NCBI GenBank assembly: GCA_963725505.1
Contig: CAVRYN010000007.1
Location: 124,001 to 188,000, forward strand
Source of the DNA: Udaeobacter sp963725505
GTDB taxonomy: Bacteria > Verrucomicrobiota > Verrucomicrobiia > Chthoniobacterales > UBA10450
Direction of reading: 5' to 3'
DNA length: 64,000 nt
Shown here: positions 16,963-25,327 of the stretch, piece after piece
Layout: every line of letters begins with the position of its first letter
How positions within the stretch are numbered: the stretch's first letter is position 1
The notes under the pieces: model-generated
What the model was told of the DNA's origin: nothing
Seen by the model: the letters and a program-made list of their open reading frames with translations, nothing else
Database searches by the model: none
Position numbers and translations under genes: made by a program

Positions 16963-18243
16963 TCAGACAATCCGTTTCCCGCGCACGTAAACCGAATGCG
17001 TCTGCGGCACTCCAAACCAGTACGCCAATTCCCGATAATCTTCGCAATCGAAGATCGAAAAGTTGGCAAGCTTCCCCTGCTCCAGTGAACCAATCGTGTT
17101 GCCGCGATTAAGGCTGTAAGCAGCATTGATTGTCGCTGCCGTGATTGCTTCTGCAGGCGACATTTTCATTTGCGTGCAGGCGAGAGACAAAATCATCGGC
17201 ATGCTCGGCGTCGGCGACGAGCCGGGATTGAAATCCGTTGCGATTACAACGGCGAGACCGGCCTCGATCATTTCACGTGCGCGTGGATAATCCGGTGATC
17301 CGAGCGCATAAACCGAACCCGGCAAAAGTACCGGTTGCACGCCCGCTTTCTTCAGCGCTGCGATCCCCTGCTCATCCGTTTTTTCCAAGTGGTCCGCCGT
17401 CGTTGCTTTCAATTCAGCAGCGAGTCTCGCGGCTCCTGAATTGGTCAGTTGATCAGCGTGAATTCTTACTTCAAGGCCGAGCTCTTTCGCGGCACTTAGA
17501 ATCTTTCTCGACTGCTCGACGTCGAAGTATCCGCGCTCGCAAAACACGTCGCAAAATTCCGCTAACTTTCCCTTCGCCACTCGCGGCAACATCTCATCGA
17601 TCACAAGCTCGACGTAACGTGACGCAGACAATCCTGTCTGCGAGTCTTGGGACGCAGGCAGGATTGCCTGCGCCACAGCGCGCGGCACCGCGTGCGCCCC
17701 AAGAAATGTCGGCACAATCTCGAGCGGCGATTGCTCGTCGAGCGATCGCATCACACGCAAGATTTTCAATTCATCTTCCACCGTAAGCCCGTAGCCGGAT
17801 TTTGCTTCGACGGTTGTTGTCCCGCAGCGTAGAAACCAGTCTGCATGTTTCTTTGCCTCCACGAAAAGATCGTCATCACTGGCTGCGCGCGTCTTCTCTA
17901 CCGTGGACCAAATCCCGCCGCCAGCTTTGGAGATTTGCTCATAATTTTCGCCGCGCGCACGCCGTTCAAAATCGTCGAGCCGATTTCCGGCAAAAACCAA
18001 ATGCGTGTGCGCATCGACAAATCCCGGCAACACAACACGCCCGCCAGCGTCAACGATCTCCGCGCCGCGTGATTTCTTTTCGATCTCATCGCTCGGGCCG
18101 ACGCTGTCGATTTTCCCGTCACGAATTAGCATTCCGCCATCGCGAATAATTGCCAGATCGGCCATTTCCGGTCCAACGCGCGGTCTCTTCGGCCCAGCCA
18201 GCGTGACGAGTTGCGAAACGTGAAGGACAGCAAGTGACTTCAC
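16963..18243 (-). CDS. hutI: imidazolonepropionase
   Basis: A 426-residue cytoplasmic amidohydrolase opening imidazolonepropionate to formiminoglutamate, step 3 of histidine breakdown. Metal-site motif FVDAHTHLVFAGNR (H79, H81), then AKSGYGLT, GAHAVP (182-187), IHADQLTNSG and ATDFNPGSSPT. Residues about 188-208 (AILPASQDSQTGL) do not resemble the family and coincide with a palindromic DNA element at 17619-17676, so a roughly 20-residue insertion lies in a surface region between GAHAVP and the YVELVIDEMLP helix. The ATG overlaps the ftcD stop as ATGA; last gene of the hut operon. Confidence 0.95.
   Translation of the reverse strand: MKSLAVLHVSQLVTLAGPKRPRVGPEMADLAIIRDGGMLIRDGKIDSVGPSDEIEKKSRGAEIVDAGGRVVLPGFVDAHTHLVFAGNRLDDFERRARGENYEQISKAGGGIWSTVEKTRAASDDDLFVEAKKHADWFLRCGTTTVEAKSGYGLTVEDELKILRVMRSLDEQSPLEIVPTFLGAHAVPRAVAQAILPASQDSQTGLSASRYVELVIDEMLPRVAKGKLAEFCDVFCERGYFDVEQSRKILSAAKELGLEVRIHADQLTNSGAARLAAELKATTADHLEKTDEQGIAALKKAGVQPVLLPGSVYALGSPDYPRAREMIEAGLAVVIATDFNPGSSPTPSMPMILSLACTQMKMSPAEAITAATINAAYSLNRGNTIGSLEQGKLANFSIFDCEDYRELAYWFGVPQTHSVYVRGKRIV
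17619..17676. repeat. palindromic element in frame within hutI
   Basis: Two adjacent hairpins, CGCAGAC-aatcct-GTCTGCG and CGCAGGC-aggatt-GCCTGCG, bounded by GTGA and CCAC. The 58-bp unit is translated as about 20 residues of HutI with no stop codon. It has the same two-hairpin plan as the intergenic TGTAG elements but different ends. Confidence 0.75.
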
Positions 18244-19935
18244 GATTTGCTCAGCTTGGCTTCAACAATCTGGTTGATGTTTTTGAACTGCGCCTCTGAA
18301 TCGGCGCTGATCTTTCGGAGTTTTTCTTGAAGATTCGATTTAAATTTTTCGTCCTTCAACTGAGCGAGATTGATTCGCACATTCAGCGCCGCGCCTTCAA
18401 TGCATGCGCGAGTGGCCAGCGCGCCGACACCCACATCCGAGATAGAAGCCGGATTTCCTTTTTCCGCCATTTCCGCCAGCAGTGCGTACGATTTTGATGC
18501 CGTTTCCATAACGTTCAAAGGCACTTCCGCCGCGTATTTCGTCGCCGCTTCAATCGCGACGGAACGCGCCGTCTTCTCTTCTGCGGACTCTTTTGGCAGC
18601 GCAAATGAGTCCATCACCTTGTTGAATGCAGCGGTATCTTCGTCCACCAGCGATAGCAATTCGTCTTTGAGTTGCTGTGCCTTGACCGCCCAATTGCTGA
18701 AATATTCGAGCTTGTCGTCCCAGCCGCGCTTCCCGGCGGAAAGATTTGCGACCATTCCGCCCAAGCGACGCACCCAATGCGCCCATCAACGCGGCGACGG
18801 AACCGCCGCCGGGCGCGGGCGAATCGCTCAACGTTTCATTGCAAAATTCGCGCACATCCATTTTTACGAGGGATTTTTTTGACTCAGCAGATTGAATCTT
18901 GAATTCAATCACCTTTTCGTTCGGATCGAAAGGCTTCAGTTCGCTCAAGCCCATGGAGCAAATCGCAATATCTATCAGTTCCCCTTCTGAAACACCTTCG
19001 GAGCATCGTTGCTTGCGCAAAAAATAGCGGCCGGCATCGATCAGACATTTCTTCGGCACCATTCCGACAATCTCTGAACCTGTTACGCGCATGCCGCGGT
19101 TGGCTGCCGCATCGACGCACGCGTCGAATGCCACATGCAACGGCGTCTCCTCGATGTTCGTCAGATTCATCGACACCTGCGCGATCCCGTACTCCTTCAC
19201 GAACCAGCCAATGGCTTTGACGTGCTTCAACGTTCCGGGAATGCGAACGGGTTCGCCATTTGCATCCAGCACAGGTTTTCCCCACGGCGTGCCGTCTTCT
19301 GTCTTCACTCTCCCCTGCTCTCGTACATCAAAGGCAACCGAGGTCGCGCGTCGCACTGACTTTGTGTTCAGATTTACATTGTAGGCGACCAGAAAATCAC
19401 GGACACCGATTACGGTCGCGCCCGATTTCTCATTGAAAACGGCCGGACCGAAATCAGGCTTCCATTTAGGGTGTTTTATTTTTTCGAAGAACCCTTCGTA
19501 TTCGCCGCCGCGAATGATTGAAAGATTCGAACGCGCCTTATCCTTTGCCGCTTTTTCGTAGAGATAGACCGGGATTTTTAATTCCTCGCCGACGCGTTTT
19601 CCGAGCTGAGTCGCGCACCCGATTGCTTCTTCCCAAGTCACGTTGCTCACCGGGATGAATGGACAAACGTCAGTCGCACCCATGCGGGGATGCGCGCCTT
19701 TGTGTTTGCGCATGTCGATAAGCTCCGCGGCTTTTTGGATAGCGCGAAATGCCGCTTCCACCGCCGCATCGGGATTTCCGACAAGGGTCACCACTGTCCG
19801 ATTCGTGCTCGCCCCGGGATCGACATCCAGCAACGAGACGCCATCTACCGATTTGATCGCATCTGTAATCTGCCGAATGATGTTTTGATCGCGCCCTTCG
19901 GAAAAATTCGGCACGCACTCGATTAACTTTTGCAT
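18240..19935 (-). CDS. ftcD: glutamate formimidoyltransferase / formimidoyl-THF cyclodeaminase, one frameshift
   Basis: Bifunctional enzyme that moves the formimino group of formiminoglutamate to tetrahydrofolate and then deaminates it. The formiminotransferase domain starts at ATG 19935 (LIECVPNFSEGRD) and includes HKGAHPRMGATDVCPFIP. The cyclodeaminase begins SDSPAPGGGSVAALMGALGA. There the frame breaks: the continuation GGMVANLSAGKRGWDD lies in another frame (18240-about 18770). One extra G in a GGG run near 18766 explains the shift. Stop overlaps the hutI start (ATGA). The formiminotransferase half would be functional even if the shift is real. Confidence 0.9.
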
Positions 19936-19957
19936 CAGAAGGAACTTCGACAGCGCG

Positions 19958-21625
19958 TTAATCCCGCGCTCGCGGCTGCATAGGGAGCTCGATGTTGTTG
20001 GCAACGGCGAATTCGATGGCGCGGGAGTAGCCGGCGTCGGCGTGGCGAAGGATACCGGTGCCGGGATCACTGGTAAGAACGCGTTCCAATCGGCGCCTGG
20101 AATTTTCGGTGCCGTCGGCAACGACGACCATGCCTGCATGTTGCGAGAACCCGATGCCGACGCCTCCACCGTTGTGAATCGATATCCACGACGCGCCGGC
20201 GGCGGTATTGATCAGCGCGTTGAGCAACGGCCAATCAGCGATTGCGTCGCTGCCGTCGAGCATGGCTTCGGTTTCCCGATTGGGCGACGCAACCGAGCCG
20301 GAATCGAGATGATCGCGGCCGATCACGATGGGCGCTTTGATTTCGCCACGCTTCACCAGCTCGTTCATCGCGAGGCCAAACTCGGCGCGTTCGCCGTAGC
20401 CGAGCCAGCAAATTCGCGCCGGCAATCCTTGAAATTGAATTCGCTGCTCGGCGAGCTTCATCCACCGGGCCAGCGTTTGGTTTTTCGGAAATAATTCGAG
20501 CGCAAGCCTGTCAGTGCGCGCGATGTCCGCGGGATCGCCGCTCAACGCAACCCAGCGAAACGGACCGCGCCCTTTGCAAAACAACGGACGAATGTATTCG
20601 GGAACAAAACCGGGGATGTCGAAGGCGTTTTTCACGCCGGCCTTTTTTGCCTGCGCGCGAATGTTGTTTCCATAATCAAACGTGATTGCGCCTTTTTTCT
20701 GCAACGCCAGCATGGCATCGACGTGCACGGCCATCGAGTGCATTGCGCGCTCGATGTATTCGTCCGGATTTTTTCGGCGCAAAACGAGCGCGTCTTCGAG
20801 CGACATGCCGTGCGGTACGTAGCCGTTCAAGGCGTCGTGCGCGCTGGTTTGATCCGTTAAAACGTCGGGCGCAATTCCGCGTCTGACAATTTCCGGCAGA
20901 ACATCAGCGCAATTGCCAACAAGTCCTACCGAGAGCGATTTGCGATTTTTGCGTGCCTGATCGATCAACTGGAGCGCTTCATCCAGCGTTGACGCAATCT
21001 TGTCGCAGTAACCGCTTTTCAATCGCTTCTCGATGCGTGCAGGATCGACTTCGACCCCGAGAAAGACCGCGCCATTCATCGTCGCAGCCAGCGGTTGCGC
21101 GCCGCCCATGCCGCCGAGCCCGCCGGTCAAAACGAATTTTCCGTCCAGCGATCCGCCGAAATGTTTGCGGCCCGCCGCTGCAAAGGTTTCAAACGTTCCC
21201 TGCACAATCCCCTGGCTGCCGATGTAAATCCATGAGCCAGCTGTCATCTGGCCGTACATTGTCAGTCCCATTCTTTCGAGCCGATTGAACTCGGCGTAAT
21301 TGTTCCATTGTCCGACAAGATTCGAGTTCGCGATGAGCACCCGCGGCGCTTCTTCGTGTGTCCGAAATTTGCCGATCGGTTTCCCTGATTGCACGAGAAG
21401 CGTTTCGTCGTTTTCGAGTTCGCGCAGCGAGCGGACAATCGCGTCGAACGCTTCCCAGCTTCGCGCGGCGCGCCCTGTGCCGCCGTAAACAACGAGCTGA
21501 TCTGGATTCTCCGCTACATCCGGATCGAGATTATTCATCAACATCCGCATAGCTGCTTCCTGATGCCAGCCTTTGCAGCTGCGCTCGCTGCCGTGTGGCG
21601 CATGGATGACACGTCTTCCACTCAT
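19958..21625 (-). CDS. hutU: urocanate hydratase
   Basis: A 555-residue NAD+-dependent enzyme converting urocanate to imidazolonepropionate. Recognisable segments: VVYGGTGRAARSW, MTAGSWIYIGSQGIVQGT, the NAD-binding GGLGGMGGAQPLA, NCADVLPE, DQTSAHDALNGY and the catalytic-Cys region RPLFCKGRGPFRW. Length matches the family. The ATG overlaps the hutH stop as ATGA. It is the second gene of the hut operon. Confidence 0.97.
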   Translation of the reverse strand: MSGRRVIHAPHGSERSCKGWHQEAAMRMLMNNLDPDVAENPDQLVVYGGTGRAARSWEAFDAIVRSLRELENDETLLVQSGKPIGKFRTHEEAPRVLIANSNLVGQWNNYAEFNRLERMGLTMYGQMTAGSWIYIGSQGIVQGTFETFAAAGRKHFGGSLDGKFVLTGGLGGMGGAQPLAATMNGAVFLGVEVDPARIEKRLKSGYCDKIASTLDEALQLIDQARKNRKSLSVGLVGNCADVLPEIVRRGIAPDVLTDQTSAHDALNGYVPHGMSLEDALVLRRKNPDEYIERAMHSMAVHVDAMLALQKKGAITFDYGNNIRAQAKKAGVKNAFDIPGFVPEYIRPLFCKGRGPFRWVALSGDPADIARTDRLALELFPKNQTLARWMKLAEQRIQFQGLPARICWLGYGERAEFGLAMNELVKRGEIKAPIVIGRDHLDSGSVASPNRETEAMLDGSDAIADWPLLNALINTAAGASWISIHNGGGVGIGFSQHAGMVVVADGTENSRRRLERVLTSDPGTGILRHADAGYSRAIEFAVANNIELPMQPRARD

Positions 21626-23133
21626 AGCTTTTCGTCTTCGCTGTCAAAATCGCCCCGGCGAATCGCTTCGGCAACATGGGTAATGTCAGGTGAGAGGGAT
21701 CGATCCTGCACGAGCGGCCGCGCGATTTTCCGCACAGCCGCGAATGCGCGCTCGACGCCAACGCCGGCTTTCAACGGTCGGCGATGTTCCAAGCCTTCAG
21801 CAGCAGCGAGCAATTCGATGGCGAGCAAATTTTCGGCGAGATCGACAATCGCACGCAGCTTCAGCGCGCTCGTCATTCCCATGGAAACGTGATCTTCTTT
21901 CCCACCGGAAGTGGTGATGTTGTCAATGCTCGCTGGATGCGCGAGCACGCGAGCTTCATTGACCAGCGAGGCGGCCACGACGTGCGCAGTCATGAAGCCG
22001 GATTGCACACCCGGCTCTCGCGCCAGAAATGCAGGCAGCCCTTCGTTTTTGTCTGGATTCACCAGTCGATCCGTCCGGCGTTCGCTGATGCCCATCAGAT
22101 CGGCAATTGCAATCGCAGCGTAATCGAATCCGAGCGCGAGCGGTGCGCCATGAAAATTGCCGCCGGAAATCACTTCACTGCTTTCCGCAAACACAAGCGG
22201 ATTATCCGTCGCGGACGCGGATTCAATTAGCAAAACATCTTCGCAATGTGCCAGCGCGCCGCGAACTGCCCCGTGCACCTGTGGCATGCAACGAAGACTG
22301 TATGCATCCTGAACGCGCGGATCGCTCTCGAGGTGCGACTGGCGAATTTCGCTCCCTTCCATTAACGACAAAAGATGTTCGGCCACAGCTTTCTGGCCCG
22401 GGTGCGGCCGGGCATCCTGAAGGCGCGAATCGAAAGCGGCGGGCGTGCCTTTGAGCGCTTCGAGACTCATCGCGCCGGCAACGTCTGCGATCCGCGACAG
22501 ACGTTTCGCGCGCAAAAGCGCCAGTCCGCCCACGGCGTGCATCGCCTGCGTGCCGTTGAGCAGTGCCAGGCCTTCCTTCGCTTCGAGTTGCAGCGGCGTT
22601 AGTTGAGCGCGGCGCAGCGCCTCGGCGCCCGTCATCCGTTGCCCTTCAAAAAACGCTTCGCCTTCCCCAATGAGACTCAATGCCAGATGTGCCAGCGGCG
22701 CCAAATCGCCGCTCGCGCCTACTGACCCTTTTTCCGGAGCCACAGGATAGACGCGCCGGTTGAGCATTTCGCAAAGCAGCTCGATGACCTCGCAACGGAT
22801 TCCACTGAAGCCAAGGGCCAGAACATTCGCGCGTAGCACTATCATCGCGCGCACCTCCGGCTCGGACAGCGGATTTCCAAGTCCGCAGGCGTGGCTGCGG
22901 ACAAGGTTTAACTGAAGCTGACGCAATTCGCCTTGCGGAATGCGGACATCGGAGAGCTTGCCGAAACCGGTGTTAACTCCGTAAACGACCGCATCGCGCT
23001 CAACGATTTGTTCGATCGCTTTTCGCGAGGCGAGAATACGCGGCCGCGCGACAAGAGAAATCTGAACGGCCTCGCCTCCGACAGCGACCGCTGCAAGTTG
23101 AACAAGAGAAATCTGCTCACCCTTCAGCTCCAT
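21622..23133 (-). CDS. hutH: histidine ammonia-lyase
   Basis: A 503-residue homotetrameric lyase that removes ammonia from histidine to give urocanate. The MIO prosthetic group forms from A140-S141-G142 in GSVGASGDLAPLAHLAL. YGVNTGFGKL (51-60) and the NPL segment of SATDNPLVF are also present. First gene of the tightly overlapping operon hutH-hutU-ftcD-hutI. No hut regulator (HutC/HutP) is found in the window. A strong terminator lies just upstream and ends the lipoprotein transcript, so hutH needs its own promoter between 23134 and about 23165, or depends on read-through. Confidence 0.97.
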   Translation of the reverse strand: MELKGEQISLVQLAAVAVGGEAVQISLVARPRILASRKAIEQIVERDAVVYGVNTGFGKLSDVRIPQGELRQLQLNLVRSHACGLGNPLSEPEVRAMIVLRANVLALGFSGIRCEVIELLCEMLNRRVYPVAPEKGSVGASGDLAPLAHLALSLIGEGEAFFEGQRMTGAEALRRAQLTPLQLEAKEGLALLNGTQAMHAVGGLALLRAKRLSRIADVAGAMSLEALKGTPAAFDSRLQDARPHPGQKAVAEHLLSLMEGSEIRQSHLESDPRVQDAYSLRCMPQVHGAVRGALAHCEDVLLIESASATDNPLVFAESSEVISGGNFHGAPLALGFDYAAIAIADLMGISERRTDRLVNPDKNEGLPAFLAREPGVQSGFMTAHVVAASLVNEARVLAHPASIDNITTSGGKEDHVSMGMTSALKLRAIVDLAENLLAIELLAAAEGLEHRRPLKAGVGVERAFAAVRKIARPLVQDRSLSPDITHVAEAIRRGDFDSEDEKL

Positions 23134-23164
23134 TCAGACACTTTAGTCGGAATCGTTGAAGCGG

Positions 23165-23201
23165 AAAAAGAAAAAGGCCAGGTCGGAGCACGACCTGGCC
23201 T
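23165..23201 (-). terminator. Rho-independent terminator after the small lipoprotein genes
   Basis: On the minus strand an 11-bp stem AGGCCAGGTCG/CGACCTGGCCT with a 5-nt loop is followed by TTTTTCTTTTT. It separates the lipoprotein pair from hutH. Confidence 0.85.
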
Positions 23202-23240
23202 CTTGGGCGAATCCGCCCGGATTTAAATTGGGTCCCGGAT

Positions 23241-23357
23241 CTACTTTGCGGCTGGCGCTGGAGGTGGGGTTACTACCTCCTTGTGTTGCGCGCAAGCCCC
23301 CAGTCCCAAAGCGGTGACCATAACGGCCACGACCATGATCGTTTTCAATAGTTTCAA
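23241..23357 (-). CDS. tiny lipoprotein A (38 residues)
   Basis: Too short for routine gene calling but well supported. A strong Shine-Dalgarno AAAGGAGGTGA precedes a TTG start by about 9 nt, and the product reads MKLLKTIMVVAVMV, then lipobox LGAC followed by AQHKE and a Pro/Ala-rich tail. Signal peptidase II would release a mature lipoprotein of only about 16 residues. The neighbouring gene 23468-23593 is a paralogue sharing start context, MKLL, GACAQHKE and length. Function unknown; an entericidin-like or envelope-stress role is only a guess. Terminator follows. Confidence 0.75.
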   Translation of the reverse strand: MKLLKTIMVVAVMVTALGLGACAQHKEVVTPPPAPAAK

Positions 23358-23467
23358 TCTATCTCACCTCCTTTAGCAGCAAGTTGCTCCGGTCTGTTTA
23401 GTTAGGGAATCAGGGGGACGCAATGCTTTTCTGAAGTTTTTTTTGATCGCAAACTGGGTGCCCGGCT

Positions 23468-23593
23468 TTATTTGGCATAACCGGTCGTTCCTGCGCTTGT
23501 GGTCACAGTAGCCTCTTTGTGTTGAGCACAAGCACCAAAACTCCAAGCAGTAGCCAAAATGACCACGATCATGATCGCTCGTAAAAGTTTCAA
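23468..23593 (-). CDS. tiny lipoprotein B (41 residues)
   Basis: Paralogue of lipoprotein A, upstream on the same strand. The ribosome-binding site AAAGGAGGCGAGATAAATTG has the same layout and the same TTG start as gene A. The product begins MKLLRAIMIVVILA, with lipobox FGAC followed by AQHKEATVTTSAG. Both have the same Cys-Ala-Gln-His-Lys-Glu mature N-terminus, so this block is probably functional, while the tails have diverged (Pro/Ala versus Thr/Gly). Likely co-transcribed with A. Function not known. Confidence 0.75.
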   Translation of the reverse strand: MKLLRAIMIVVILATAWSFGACAQHKEATVTTSAGTTGYAK

Positions 23594-23716
23594 TTTATCT
23601 CGCCTCCTTTCGTCGCAAGCTGCACCGGCCGTTTAGGATCACACGGAAACAACGTTTCTCTTGTCTCCTTCGGATGTATCGCCTGGCGATTCTGCCAGAA
23701 CGTTCCAACGTCCAAG

Positions 23717-24175
23717 TCATGCCTGTATCACAACTGGCATGCCTTTGTCCACCAAATCGAACAGTTCAATTACATCCGCATTCCGCATTCGCACGCAACC
23801 GCAGCTGGCGGGCGTGCCGATCTTGTCCTCGTGCTTCGTGCCATGAATGTAGATGTAGCGGTCGCGTGTATTGGCATTCTGCTCGTCCAATCCGTCGAGC
23901 CATAAAATACGCGACATCACCAAATCCTCCGTCGGAGGAAGCGGATCAACGGGCTCGAGCGCGACGCGGCTTCGAAAAACAGTGCCGCTCGGAGTGTCGC
24001 CGCCAATCTTCTCCGCTACACAAAAACGGCCTGTCGGCGTTTTCATGCTTCCCATTTCGGTTCCGATGCCGAATCGCGACGTGGACACCGGGTAACTACG
24101 GATCGGTGTGTCGCCGTCCTTCAACGTAAGCTTCTGATCACGGATCGATATGTGGATGTTTCGCGAAGTTTGCAT
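23717..24175 (-). CDS. YkuD-type L,D-transpeptidase homologue without signal peptide
   Basis: A 152-residue compact YkuD domain starting almost at the first residue (IHISIRDQKLTL). It contains TPTGRFCVAEKIG, YIYIHGTKHEDKIGTP and the active-site loop ASCGCVRMRNADVIELFDL. The nucleophile Cys is present (GCVRM), but the usual SHGC reads SCGC, so the motif His is replaced by Cys. No secretion signal is visible, which is odd for a cell-wall enzyme. Either it is exported by another route or the start is misassigned. Divergent from asd with about 30 bp between. Confidence 0.85.
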   Translation of the reverse strand: MQTSRNIHISIRDQKLTLKDGDTPIRSYPVSTSRFGIGTEMGSMKTPTGRFCVAEKIGGDTPSGTVFRSRVALEPVDPLPPTEDLVMSRILWLDGLDEQNANTRDRYIYIHGTKHEDKIGTPASCGCVRMRNADVIELFDLVDKGMPVVIQA

Positions 24176-24207
24176 CGAATCACCCGGGCGATAAACTGCG
24201 CCTGCGG

Positions 24208-25191
24208 ATGAAAGCTTATCATATCGCCGTCATTGGCGCGACTGGCGCTGTCGGCCAAGAGCTTTTGGGTGTGCTGGAACGGCGAAATTTTCCAGTGGCG
24301 AGTCTGCGCCCGATTAGCTCTGCGCGTTCCGTCGGCAAATCAGTGCGATTTCGAGATGAATCAGTCTCGGTGCAACAACTCAACGAAGATTCATTCGAAA
24401 AGATCGACGTCGCATTTTTCAGTGCCGGCGGCGAAATCTCGCGCAAATATGTGCCGATTGCCTGTCAGGCCGATGCAATCGTTATCGACAACTCGTCGGC
24501 GTTCAGGATGGAAGCCCATGTGCCGCTCGTGATTCCCGAGATCAATGCCGACGATACGCGACGACACCGCGGGCTCATTGCAAACCCAAATTGCACAACG
24601 GCGATCACGTTGATGGCGCTTTTTCCTTTGCACCGTGCGTTCGGCGTCCGCCGGATTTTCGCCGCGAGCTATCAGGCTGTTTCCGGCAGCGGCGCGCGCG
24701 CGATCGATGAATTAACTCAGCAAACAAAAGGCGCGACGCGAGATTCTACGGTTTATCCGCATCCGATCGCGTTCAATCTGCTGCCGCACGTCGATTCCTT
24801 TCTCGAAAGCGGATACACAAAAGAGGAAATGAAAATGCAGAACGAGGCGCGCAAGATCATGCACCTGCCGCAATTCTGCGCCTCAGTCACTTGTGTGCGT
24901 GTGCCGGTGTATCGGGCTCACTCAGTCGCGGTGAGTGCTGAATTTGAAAAAACGCTTTCATTGGAACGAGCGCGCGAAGTTTTAGCCAAAGCGCCGGGGC
25001 TCGAGCTCGTGGACGAACCGCAGAATAATCGTTACCCGATGCCACTTAGCGTTACAGGAAAAGACAATTGTCAGGTAGGCAGACTGCGGCTGGACTGTGC
25101 GTTTGAAAACGGGCTTTCATTTTGGGTGTCAGGCGATCAGTTGCTCAAGGGCGCAGCCCTAAACGCGGTCCAGATTGCCGAGCTATTGTAG
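24208..25191 (+). CDS. asd: aspartate-semialdehyde dehydrogenase
   Basis: A 327-residue NADP-dependent enzyme reducing aspartyl phosphate to the semialdehyde, feeding lysine/diaminopimelate, threonine and methionine synthesis. N-terminal GATGAVGQELL is the nucleotide site; NPNCTTA carries the catalytic Cys; SYQAVSGSGARAIDEL and RVPVYRAHSVAV are family segments. The stop codon TAG is the TAG of the TGTAG that opens a twin-hairpin element. Confidence 0.96.
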   Translation: MKAYHIAVIGATGAVGQELLGVLERRNFPVASLRPISSARSVGKSVRFRDESVSVQQLNEDSFEKIDVAFFSAGGEISRKYVPIACQADAIVIDNSSAFRMEAHVPLVIPEINADDTRRHRGLIANPNCTTAITLMALFPLHRAFGVRRIFAASYQAVSGSGARAIDELTQQTKGATRDSTVYPHPIAFNLLPHVDSFLESGYTKEEMKMQNEARKIMHLPQFCASVTCVRVPVYRAHSVAVSAEFEKTLSLERAREVLAKAPGLELVDEPQNNRYPMPLSVTGKDNCQVGRLRLDCAFENGLSFWVSGDQLLKGAALNAVQIAELL

Positions 25192-25261
25192 TGTCCGCTG
25201 TGCTCAGCGGAGTTACGCGCGCGACGAATGACGAATGCGCTAAGGACAGCGCACGCTATAG
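25187..25261. repeat. TGTAG...CTATAG element at the end of asd
   Basis: TGTAG contains the asd stop. The first hairpin is TCCGCTG-tgct-CAGCGGA; the second half (GCGCTAAGGACAGCGC) is degenerate. It resembles the copy at 48293-48374, which uses the same TCCGCTG word. Confidence 0.65.
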
Positions 25262-25277
25262 CAGGAAGCGCTGGTGG

Positions 25278-25312
25278 AAAAAGCGGCTCCGGAACTTTCG
25301 TTCCGGAGCCGC
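25278..25312 (-). terminator. Rho-independent terminator of the DUF6600 gene
   Basis: Perfect 13-bp stem GCGGCTCCGGAAC/GTTCCGGAGCCGC with a 4-nt loop, followed on the minus strand by TTTTT. Confidence 0.9.
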
Positions 25313-25327
25313 AAATCGAACAGTAAA

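Noticed and set aside
20042..20494. Long plus-strand frames across hutU and hutH (also 21389, 22107)
   Set aside because: They are complements of highly conserved hut genes; high-GC codon bias opens antisense frames.
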